Assembly (NCBI GenBank): GCA_033032175.1
Contig: CM065324.1
Coordinates: 4,995,288 to 5,059,287, forward strand
DNA length: 64,000 nt
Direction: 5' to 3'
Source: Saturnia japonica
Taxonomy: Eukaryota > Arthropoda > Insecta > Lepidoptera > Saturniidae
Shown piece by piece: positions 45,707-55,445 of this stretch (its first letter is position 1; each line of letters opens with the position of its first letter). Below the pieces are notes generated by a model. That model was not told the DNA's origin. It saw nothing but the letters and a program-made list of their open reading frames with translations, and did not search any database. The position numbers and the translations under genes are program-made.

Positions 45707-46740
45707 AAGTGAATCTAGTGAACAAATTCGATACATTTTAAAATATTATTACAAAAAAGGCAAAAATGCAACTCAAGTAGTGAAAAAAAATTTGTGATGT
45801 TTATGGACCTAATGCAGTGTCAGTGAGAGTAGCACAAAGTTGGTTCAAACGTTTTCAGTCCGGAAATTTTGATGTTAAAGATGCACCTCGCTCTGGTCGC
45901 CCTGTTATGAATAAAATGGACGCCATTTTTCAAAAAGTGGAGCAATATTGACATATCAGTAGTTACGATGTAGCTGAAGAACTGGAAATTGACCACAAAA
46001 CAGTTTTAACCCGTTAAAAGCTAAAGCAGAAAGCTGGCTATACCAAAAAGCTCGATATTTGGGTGCTACACGAGCTCACTGAAAGAAACCTAATGAACCG
46101 TGTACTCATTTGCGATTTATTATTGAGACGTAATTATTCCGAGCCGTTTTTGATGAGATGATAACTGGCGATGAAAAGTGGATTACGTACGACCAGAACA
46201 TGCGAAAAAGGTCGTGGTCTAAGGTCGGCCAGGCTTCATAGACTGTGGTTAAACCTGGGCTAACTCGAAATAAGGTGATGTTGTGTGTATGGTGGGACTG
46301 GAAAGGCATTGTTCATTATGAGCTTTTACCCCCCGGCAAAACCATCGATTCGGATCTCTACTTCCAACAACTGATGAGATTAAAGGAAGCAGTTGAGAGA
46401 AAGCGGCCGAAATTGATCAACAAGAAAGGATGTGGTCTTTCATCACGATAACGCTAGACCACACACATCTTTAGCCACTCAGCAAAAATTAAGAGAGTTT
46501 GGCTGGGAGGTGTTAGTGCATCCATCACATAGCACGGACCTTGTACCTTCAGATTTTCATTTGTTTCGGTCTCTTCCGAATTACTTAGGTTCTGTAAAGT
46601 TAACATCAAGAGAGGACTGCCAAAACTATTTGTCGCGTTTTTTTGATCAGAAATCCCAAAGTTTCTACAACAACGGGATCATGTCTCTACCTGGAAAATG
46701 GCAGAAAGTCATCGAACAAAACGGCACATATATACTGTAA
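45707..46740 (+). pseudogene. Frameshifted mariner transposase of a second lineage
   Basis: The N-terminal reading EQIRYILKYYYKKGKNATQ, then WFKRFQSGNFDVKDAPRSGR, then DEMITGDEKWITYD, CVWWDWKGIVHYELLPPGKT, HHDNARPHTSLATQQKL and LVPSDFHLFRSLP show a full-length transposase split by several stops and frameshifts (one near 46430). All three catalytic Asp are still present, with 34 residues between the last two. The sequence type (CVWWDWKG) differs from the copies at 26 and 43 kb, so this is a separate mariner lineage. TIRs were not identified with confidence. Confidence 0.82.
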
Positions 46741-47469
46741 ATAAATGTAAACTTTGAAAAAAAAAAAATGTCTTGAGTTTTCAGATAAAAATGCGAAGAA
46801 ACTTTTTCCCCGGCCTATTATTCTATGCCTAAGAATACTGTTCATAAATAACTTTTTAATTTTCAAAAATTATCTGTTACAAAATGCCTGATTGTGACTT
46901 ATATATAAGAGATAGACATATATTGTATCGCAGACTTTTTTTTTAGATGTACTAAGGAATAATATTTTTCTAGAACATTGTATTTACGTATCACTAATCA
47001 TTACGCCAGCGCACGCGGATAAAGCAGTTCGAGAGCGCTTTGTCTTCGCTATATTACATAAGAATACACTATACATTACAAGTAAATACCTACTTAACAT
47101 CAGGTACACAGCATGCCTATTTGTTACTTATAAAATTAAAATAAATACGGAACCAAAACAAATAAAAAACACTACCGTTAAGTATTAAAAAAAAATGAGT
47201 CCATACGAAATCTAATCTCAGGATTCCATACAATCAAACATCGGAGCAGATGCGCACACCATTCACAATGGTTTAGCATTTGTAATACATAAATACGTTT
47301 AATTTTACACGAGAGGCCAAAGAGATCGTATAATGGATGTTGCGTTTTGATCGACATATCTGATAATCTAAATATGGTGAGGCATCGGAGCGAGAAGCGT
47401 GTACGTCGGTTGCGCTTGCGCATTCCGCATTCAATTGATTCGACCCGTTGTATTTTAGAATACTACAAA

Positions 47470-47690
47470 CAGTGTTGTACGGTCTCACCCGTGTAGCCTA
47501 TCTTAGTTCTCACTTCCCGTACGCTTTGCTTACAGTTTGCCTAATTCCTTGACATTCATGCTTACTGCTTCGCTACTTAGGGTTGCATCGTGAAGATATA
47601 TTACTTATAACCTTCCTCAATAAGTAGGCTATAAAATGTAAAAGGATTTTTTTAATCTGAAAAGAAGTTCCAGAGATTATACCGTTATAA
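47470..47690 (+). repeat. Dispersed repeat with GGTTGCATCGTGAAG module
   Basis: CTCACCCGTGTAGCC, CTACTTAGGGTTGCATCGTG and CTTCCTCAATAAGTAGGCTA parallel the modules at 3430-3461 plus 6084-6110 and at 19010-19090. Confidence 0.5.
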
Positions 47691-47850
47691 AAAAAAAAAA
47701 CATTTCTTCAGCTTCGATGGAAAATTTAAATTATTCGTACAAACTTCTTACGCAGTTTACACGTACACCGCTAGTATAGGACATATCATATTAGAATAAA
47801 GATAAAAAGACCAAAAAAGTATTTACACCACAGAAGTAGTTAGGACATAC

Positions 47851-47991
47851 CGAAATTAGTTTTGCTGAACAGTTTCTCGGGTGTGACGTTGTTTTTCTTA
47901 GGAGATGCAATGTACTTGCTAGCTCCTTCCACTTCCTTTAGTTCTGGATGATCACTCATGCATTGTTCAGCTTGGATTTGAGCTAAGCGAT
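47851..47991 (-). CDS. Candidate internal exon of an unknown gene
   Basis: On the minus strand a clean acceptor (TTACAG before 47991) and a consensus donor (GTATGT after 47851) bound 141 open bases, beginning with two bases of a split codon and ending with one. The peptide reads RLAQIQAEQCMSDHPELK, then EVEGASKYIASPKKNNVTPE, then KLFSKTNF. It is hydrophilic, with no membrane segment and no family I recognise. No partner exon was found nearby. It could belong to a gene extending into either flank. Confidence 0.5.
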
Positions 47992-48547
47992 CTGTAACAA
48001 GGTGAGACAGAAATGTTAAGAAATGTATTATTGAAGTAGAACTTATTTATGCGCCACTTTAAGAAAAACTCAGATCTTTTCATTCGACGAAAATAACATT
48101 TTATCGAAAAGTAATAATGTCAGTATAATCCATAGTAAAATTTGTTTTAATATAATTCAATACTAGTGATAATAATCATTATATTAATAACTATTTTATT
48201 GACAAATAAAATATTTTTAATAAATCGAAAATAGCTAATACATAGAAAATGTTCGTGTAGGTAATATTAATTTACGGGCGCGGCATATAATAATAAATTA
48301 CAAAACAAGTGAAAAAGGAGGTAATTCATTTCCAGGGACTGAGTTGGATCCCGAGAGCAGCGAAGGATTCTAAAGCAGAATCATGAGCGGAGCAAGGGAT
48401 ACAAGGACCGAGATTAAAAATTTATTCATGAGTTATGTACTTACTCTACTTTTTACCATTGACTGCGAGAAAATTTCTTAGGTGGTGATTCTTTTGGTTT
48501 GTCACGCTTAGAGATCAGTCAGTGTAAATGTGGTCATGAAACGGGTT

Positions 48548-48620
48548 ATAAAGAAAGAAAGAAAGAAAAAAAGAATGAATGAAAGAAAGACAGAAAGCAA
48601 GAAAGAAGGAAGGAAGAAAA
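48548..48620 (+). repeat. GAAA-type microsatellite
   Basis: An imperfect run of GAAA units (AAAGAAAGAAAGAAAG ..., with GAAGGAAGGAAG near its end). Confidence 0.9.
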
Positions 48621-49490
48621 TAAATTTATTGCCTTGAAAATACGGGCACACAGTTTTACAAAGAAAATTAACATTCCAATGAATACTCAAATTAAAAAGA
48701 AAGAGTTTAGATAAAGATGATAAAGATCGTGACCACCATACACATAGTAATAAACCCATCAATGATTTTTATTTCAAGAAGTTTCATTTCTATCACGAAT
48801 ACGTGCAATTCTTTTATACATAATTTATACAATTCGTGCTTGTTCTAAATTCAAAACGGTTTTATTCTCTTGTGAGTAAAAGAGTGTTTTATTCACTGTT
48901 ATCGATGAAGAAAATGGCCTTTTTTGAGTGACAATGGTAAAAATTAAATCAACTTATTTGTAATGCCCGGTATATGAATGTGGGTATATTTTATTATGAA
49001 CTAGCATTAGCTATTAGCGGGTATTAACCCGCGATTGTAGTTTCTAAATCTTTAATAACTTTTTTTTGAATGAAGATATCGTGATAGTTTTTTTTAGAGA
49101 TAAGGACCAAGTATATTAGGCGTAAAAGAAAAAAAAAATTGGTCAAAATATCCAGTAGTTTTTGCGTGATGCGCGAACAACAACAAACCTCAATCATTTT
49201 ATTTATATATAGATAAGTAGGTACTAGGTAATAGTAGATCTACATTTCTACAAGGTCAAAAAACTTTTCCTTCAAACGCGAGGAAAGGTTACCGTTACAC
49301 GCACGATTAAAGGGGTTTTAAACAAGAACTTCGTTTTTTTAATAGGAAAAAATCGGAACAACATGGTTTTGAAATAACAGTAGTAAAATATTCGGCAATT
49401 GTTACAATGAATTAAATTCTGCTCGAAACTCGCATTAAAATGATAAAAAATCCACTATGAAATTGTTGAATCTGTATAAGTTACATTTCG
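48621..49490. other. Intergenic stretch, little recognised
   Basis: A short degenerate repeat is seen at about 48995-49210 (TTAGCGGGTATTAACCCGCG, ending in GTTTTTGCGTGATGCGCG). Otherwise AT-rich DNA. Confidence 0.35.
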
Positions 49491-49823
49491 TAATATTTTC
49501 GATCAACATAATCGTCCTTCCGAGACTGCTATTAAGAATTTAGTCGATAACTTTGAGTCGACAGGCTCGGTAGGTAGGTACATAATGTGCCAACACCTAC
49601 GCGTGTTCGACCGGGACCTTCAATTGAAAACATTGCAGCCTTGAGCCACAGTGTTTAAGAAGATCCGAATTTGTCAATTACTCGACGTACTCAATCGACA
49701 ACGACCACATGGCGAATTTTACGTAAGGGTTTGGCTTTGAAGCCTTACAACGTGCAACTGGTGCAAGAATTGAAATCGGCCGACCATTCACATCGCCGTA
49801 GATTCGCTGATTCTATTTAAAAA

Positions 49824-50360
49824 CTAGCTGTGCCCGTGGCTTCGCTCACGTGGACTACAGAAAGCCCGCGCGAATCTTGCTCCCCCGCTTCCGGCTATTT
49901 TAAAGACAAAAATGCTTATTGTCGGTGTTCCTTAGAAGATAGATGTATACTCTCCCGGACTTTTTTGTAGGTCTTTTTAATGCCTATGATTATGTAGTAC
50001 ATTAATTTGTTATATATCTTATGGTTTACTCAGCATAAGCCATTTAAGCGCCCGAATTGATTCACCACGACCAGTTTTTTTATTATTTGTGCGGAACCCT
50101 AATTATTTTTCTAAAATAAATGTAGCCTAAGTTATTCTCTATATCATTAGCTATATATCAGTGAAAGTCACGTCAAAATCGGTCCAACCGTTTCGGAGAT
50201 TACCTGGAACAAATAGACAGGCAGACAAAAAATTTTAAAATGGGATTTTTTAATAGGTATAGGTATCGTGTATACTTTCATATGCATTTAGTAAAAAACT
50301 GTTATTTTGACATTACAAACAGACACTTCAACTTTATGAATTGTATAGACAACCCGCTAG
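49824..50360 (+). repeat. About 0.5 kb dispersed repeat, copy B, inserted in a transposase relic
   Basis: It starts CTAGCTGTGCCCGTGGC and ends around CAACCCGCTAG, collinear with 32393-32910. On both sides the interrupted transposase reading continues, so this repeat is younger than the transposon. Confidence 0.75.
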
Positions 50361-50782
50361 TTTTTGTGAAAAGAACATTTTTTCAGACGAAACCCATTTA
50401 CGTCAGCAAGCAAAATCGACGTAATTGGGCTTCTAAAAAAACAAGAGCGATTGTTGAGAAGCTTTTGCATGCTCAACGTGTCACTGTATGGTGCGCTATG
50501 TGGCCTGGCCTGCAGGCGTGATTGGGTCGTTTTTTTTTCCAAAATTCTGCTGGAAATGCGACTACAGTCAATTGATTACGCTATAGAGAGATGTTACTAC
50601 TTCAATTTTGGCGTTTAATTATGGATATCACTGACATGTGGTTTCAACAGGATGGTGCCACAAGTCACACAGCCACCGAAACAATGAATTTATTACAAAC
50701 TAAATTTCCCGATCGCATAATTTCACGCAATTCAGCTGTTAAGTGGCCGGCCCGATTATGTGATTTAACAACACTGGATTAT

Positions 50783-51110
50783 AGAAGTGAAAACCTTTTT
50801 AGCCGCGTTAAGCAATTTTTGGTAGGGGAAACAATTATAAGTTCGCTTGGCCTTGGCGTCACCGATGAACTCGACATGCTCGTGACGTAGGTATTGCGCT
50901 TGCGACAGACTAGCGACACGTATTATAACGGCCTGTGTACATGTATACGCATATATACACTAATACATTGTATATACTCGACTGTATCGTATGTGTGTAT
51001 GACTTTTTGGATGGGTAAAATCTTGTGATTTCGCGTCACCGATTAAAAATTCAAAATTGAGTTTTGACTTCTATCGGCGGTCCTTATGAACGTTGAGTTT
51101 TTTTTTGTAG
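50783..51110 (+). mobile_element. About 330-bp non-coding element (MITE-like), copy 1
   Basis: It runs from AGAAGTGAAAACCTTTTTAG to GTCCTTATGAACGTTGAG plus a T run. The inverse copy is at 53932-54278. Sub-terminal GAAGTGAAAAC and GTTTTGACTTC face each other. It interrupts the DD41D-type transposase between LTTLDY and GYVKDS. Confidence 0.7.
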
Positions 51111-51459
51111 GGCTATGTTAAAGACAGTGTCTATACAGAGCTAATCAAATCAATTACAGCCTTGAAACTCAACATCCGTGACGTGATTAACGAATTAAAA
51201 CAGCCATTTTGCGAAAAAATGATTAAAAATTTTAATGTAAGCGACATCTGTAAGCGTGTTCATGGTGGGCAGTTGTCCGATATAATTTTTCATTTATAAT
51301 CCCCAAACCTTACTCTTTTTAATACTTACAACAAAAAAATTAAATCTTTTTTCTGAATTCTTTATTTTATTATGAAAGTTCTTGTTGAAAAACCCGTTAT
51401 TTATTTAAGTGCAGTATAATTTTCATTGAAATTTTAAAAAATAATATGTTTAGCGTTTG

Positions 51460-51757
51460 GCCGCAAGGACAACTGGATGTTAAGTTATGCGGCCTAAGAT
51501 GGTAGCACGCTAAGCCTAGTGAAAGGACTGACTCATAAGTGCAGCTGCCGGAACATACTTAAAGGAGCTTGTTGACAGATTTTCCGCCTGAGGGTGGTAG
51601 CTAGCCGGGCGGGCTTTAGTAAATACTCTACCACCATGCTATGGTTTAATCACGATGTTTTCCTTCACTGAAAGCTAAGGCTCATTGCATGGATTCGAAC
51701 TCACGTCTATCGACGCGGAATCCGTACAGCCTACACGCTACCATTCAGCCATTATTG
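51460..51757 (-). repeat. tRNA-headed SINE
   Basis: On the minus strand the head begins near 51755 with TGGCTGAATGGTAGCGTG (A-box-like) and GTGAGTTCGAATCC (B-box-like, plus-strand 51691-51703), the spacing of a pol III promoter. A GC-rich non-tRNA body follows to about 51460. The head cannot fold as a full tRNA by eye, so I call a SINE, not a tRNA gene. Confidence 0.7.
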
Positions 51758-52963
51758 TCTTACTAATAACGTAATAACACTAATCAAATGTATTTATACA
51801 AATATTATGTACCACATAATATATTAAATACACACTTACATACAAGGGTGTATGTAATCTTGGCGTCTAAACATTTTAGAAAAAAATGCCTGACATAACA
51901 ATATAGTATAATGGCATTAAAATATATACAAATACACTTACAGATATACGGTTGAAGATAGGCACTTAATATTATAATCATAGATAAGAAGAGAAAATAG
52001 GCATTTTTCCTCTTTACATATTACCTTATGTTTTTCATAATATAAGAATTTTTATTTAAAGTGTAGGAATATCTTGATATTTTTATGTGAGTAACAGTTC
52101 ATCAGTGTTCTTTGTTTTAAAAATATCATGATTTTTCAATAATATTGGAAAGCATAAATAAATAACAAACATGTGACATGAGCAAGCAACATCAACTTTA
52201 AGTTCTAAGGCAGGAAATTAAAATAAGAAACCTGAACACTTTCTACCCTAACCGAAACCACTAAGCACCCTTCGCTGCTTCGCAACACAAATTCCTGCAA
52301 AAATCCTGCAGTTTTTACTATTCACATATTTATTGATTCAACACGAAATTGAGCTGGTGCTTATAAAAATCAAGCAGAGTTTCAATGCGGCGTTGTGAAT
52401 CTTACTTCGCAGAGCGTAGGTTCAATATTTGTTGATTTAATAATGGTATATAGGTTTATTTGGTTCGGCGGTAGTGTGTAAAAATTCTGTCTTGTACGCA
52501 CGCCGCCCATCCCCAGTCGACATTTTTACAAGGAGTGGAGGGTAGGGGGGAAGCCACCCGCAGACACTCCCGTCATTTCGTTGTCATCCTGGGGCTCCTT
52601 TTTGCGCGATCACGACGCGAGACCGGCGTCGACAATGCTGTTCAGTATTTTTATTCTTAACAAGAAAATACGAGAAAAATGTATATAGAGAAATGACGAA
52701 CAATGCCACCCTTTGGCGAGATTACCGCCATCAGAAAATGAATGCTTTGTTAGACGAGTCCAACGGTATGCTCGCAGTTGTTACATTAGTCTTGTCATTT
52801 CCATTATACCGAGGGACGGGTATGAAACCTTGTCAAATACAACAGATCGAGTTCTTCCTACTTGAATTTTTATACGTTCAATGTGACAGTCTGCTTTCCT
52901 TTTGGTACACTTTAATAATTGATGTTGATAGGTAACCGATGAGTTTGAGACGATGCCTCCACA
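51758..52963. other. Intergenic stretch with a GC-rich segment
   Basis: 52480-52640 is GC-rich (ACGCCGCCCATCCCCAGTCG, GGGGGGAAGCCACCCGCAG) in AT-rich surroundings and is followed by an 80-codon open frame (52693-52935) with no recognisable domain. I cannot tell whether this is a promoter, a repeat or an exon. Confidence 0.35.
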
Positions 52964-53814
52964 CACACTGGGGTAAAAATTGCCGCTAGAGGAAATAGGA
53001 CGATTTAATTATTATTTTTTTCCTTTTCGACAAAAACTGTTTATGTACTTTGAATTAGACCATAATTATAACACTTTTGATGTATATCTTATTTTTAAAT
53101 AATGCATAGTTAAGTAAAAAAAGTCTTATCACATTCTTGTTGTATGGAAGCTTAACTTCAATTAAACCCTGTTGCTTCATCTTTAAATATCTAGAGCTGT
53201 AACTTACATGGATTGACAGGCCTAGTGATAGCTCATCATCCTACTAATATACTACATTTTCCTTTTGCGTCCCTCTGCTTGTTTTACAACCATCCGAATT
53301 TGGTACAGAATCAAGTACATTAAACTCAATTTAAAATGTATTAATTTACTTCGGAGTGTACTTTTAAGGGGTCTTAATAAATAAAATACCACGAGCAAAT
53401 AAAATTAGAAACAAAAGTTATTAGGGTGACCACACGCAGGTAAAGCACATAGAGAAAGGGGATGATTCATACAATTGTTAATAACGAAAACTGTTTATAT
53501 ACTTTGATTTAGACCATAATTATAAGACTTTTGATGTATATTTTTTTAAATAATAATGCATAGTTAAGTAACAGAACGTCTTAGTAGATTCACGTTGTAT
53601 GGCAGCTGAACTTCAATTAGACCCTGTTGCTTCATCTTAACACATCTAAATCTGAAACTTGCATGGATTGATAGATCTAGTGATCGCTCATCATTAAAGT
53701 ATTATAATTATGGTCTAATTCAAAGTACATAAAAAGGTCTTGTCGAAAACGAAAAAAAAAAAAAAACAATTTCAATAGTCTGTTTCCTTTAGCGGCAATT
53801 TTTACCCCAGTGTG
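52964..53814. mobile_element. 851-bp TIR element with an internal direct duplication
   Basis: CACACTGGGGTAAAAATTGC at 52964 is inverted exactly at 53814, with similarity running further inward (GCTAGAGGAAA against GCTAAAGGAAA). Inside, a segment starting near 53034 (ACTGTTTATGTACTTTGA) is repeated in direct orientation from about 53490 (ACTGTTTATATACTTTGA), and both continue through ATGCATAGTTAAGTAA and CCCTGTTGCTTCATCTT. Non-coding. Confidence 0.8.
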
Positions 53815-53931
53815 CGCCATGTAATGAAACAATAGTAGGTATCACGTTTTAGTCCCGTTGTTCAAGTGATTTAGACCGGCGGAATATCGATTCGATGTTA
53901 ATATACATATTAGGCTTAATATCAAGCAATA

Positions 53932-54278
53932 AAAAAACTCAACAGTCATAAGGACTGTCGACAGAAGTGAAAAGCGGAATTTTTTAATTAATTTTAGTCT
54001 GAATTATTGCAGAGCATGTTGGTTAAGCGAAATCACAAGATTTTACCCATCCATAAAATTAAACACGCATATGATACAGTCGAGTATATACAATGTATTA
54101 GTGTATATATGCGTATACATGTAGGCAGGCCTCTAAGTATAATACGCGTCGCTAGCCTGACGCAAGCGCAATACGTCACGAGCATGTCGAGGTTATCGGT
54201 GTCGTCAAAGTCAGGCAAACTCATGAGTTTTATTTTCCTAACAAAAATCGCTGAACGCGGATAAAGTAGTTTTCACCT
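53932..54278 (-). mobile_element. About 330-bp MITE-like element, copy 2 (inverted)
   Basis: Inverse copy of 50783-51110. It shares CGCATATATACACTAATACA when read on the minus strand, the AAGATTTTACCCATCCA block on the plus strand, and TAGTTTTCACCTC at its end. An 85-codon open frame over it is incidental. Confidence 0.7.
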
Positions 54279-54576
54279 CATCAAATATCTTTTACACTTA
54301 AATCTATATTTTAAATCTGACTAACTGATAAGATTACATGGCGGTACCTCAAAAGGCCGCATCAATACATAAATATTCACAGAAGGCGTGCATGAAAAGG
54401 CGTAGGAATCAAAGAGGCGCACGGTGATGTAATGCGATCCTTATACAAATCGGTAAACCATAAAGCTCTGTTCTCTACCGCGCTTCATCACCAAATCAGA
54501 TGGTTTTGACAAACCACTTGTGCCCGCTTTAGTCTTGAGTTTTTTCTGAAAGAGATTGTCTTACGCCGTGATTACA

Positions 54577-54761
54577 TGTACCGAGTAAAACGGCGAGACA
54601 ATGCTTTCGGGAGAGAACTCGGCTCGAGTAAACACATCACCGAGTGCTCGGCCGAGTAAATCAGCGAGACAGGAACTCAGACCCAATTCTACTTATTAGA
54701 CCGAGTATCCACTACCTCCGCGCCACCCGCATTCTCGCTAACTCACTCACAACTCGGTACA
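54577..54761. mobile_element. 185-bp inverted-repeat element rich in CCGAG/CTCGG
   Basis: The ends TGTACCGAGT and ACTCGGTACA are exact inverses. The interior repeats CCGAGTAAAACGGCGAGACA (54581-54600) as GCCGAGTAAATCAGCGAGAC (54652-54671), with further CTCGG blocks. Non-coding. Confidence 0.65.
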
Positions 54762-54924
54762 CCATTTACTATTCTGTATTTGTTTAAGATCCATGATTAT
54801 CCCGCTAGTATACTATATTTAGATAGTCCTTGTAATGCATCGAAAGTGAACTGACTATTGATTCGGTGCAAAGCTAGAAAATACGTATAAACAATCACTC
54901 ATCCATATTACTATTATTTATTAT

Positions 54925-55005
54925 AGCTCAGCAAACTGACGGTACTGTCTCTGATGGTAAGCACAGGAGAATACAAACACAACGGCGACCACCGAGTCGA
55001 AATCC
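54925..55005 (-). mobile_element. LINE 3'-end fragment, inverted
   Basis: The minus strand reads GGTGGTCGCCGTTGTGTTTG and CTTACCATCAGAGACAGTAC, like 33045-33125. Confidence 0.5.
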
Positions 55006-55049
55006 ATCGGCGTTCGCCACTGGCATATCGGTCTGCTTAAATATCTCTT

Positions 55050-55445
55050 GCAGGAAGTTGCTAAATACGTCGAGCCGCTTGATTCAGCTGCTCATGAAAA
55101 TTGCCTCGCTGAGATGAAGACGATAGAGTCTGTATAATGGTAAGTGTTCGAACAGCTTTTCAACTATTCCATAAGAGGATCACACGCTCAGAGTTCCGTA
55201 GCCACAGTTCATCTCGGTCCGAACTAAAAAATTCTCAATGTATTTTCTTTGTCGTACCGTGAAACTGTGGAACGGTATCCCGGACAATGCCTTCCCTCCT
55301 TCTTATGACATCGTTTCCTACAAACGTAACGTGAAGAGGTATTTGTTCAGGCCGACATGACAACGGCAACCGCCAATGGATTCTGATCTATCGGCGGTCG
55401 CTGTTGTTTTTGGATTGTACTGTGCTTACAATCCAGTACAGTATA
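55050..55445 (+). mobile_element. LINE C-terminal and 3'-end fragment
   Basis: Readable peptide pieces RITRSEFRSHSSSRSE and WNGIPDNAFPPSYDIVSYKR end at a TGA (ROLE: C-terminal tail of a Jockey/CR1-type LINE). Then ATGACAACGGCAACCGCCAA and GGATTGTACTGTGCTTACAA form the 3' UTR shared with 24620 and 63105. It faces the inverted fragment at 54925-55005. Confidence 0.65.

Larger units (their letters stand above)
49491..51300 (+). pseudogene. DD41D-type mariner-like transposase broken by two later insertions
   Basis: The head reads TFRNIFDQHNRPSETAIKNL, then VDNFESTGS, VRPGPSIENIAALSHSV and WRILRKGLALKPYNVQLVQE. It is cut by a dispersed repeat at 49824-50360 and resumes with FFRRNPF (frame-shifted) and MWFQQDGATSHTATETMN. 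By my count the distance from this Asp to the one in LTTLDY is 41 residues. A small element at 50783-51110 interrupts the next stretch. The tail continues as GYVKDSVYTELIKSITALKL and ends near HGGQLSDIIFHL. It is the same broad family as the 4.4-5.4 kb relic but a different sequence. Confidence 0.82.

Noticed and set aside
54007..54264. 85-codon open frame
   Set aside because: It lies entirely in the inverted copy of a non-coding element also found at 50783-51110.
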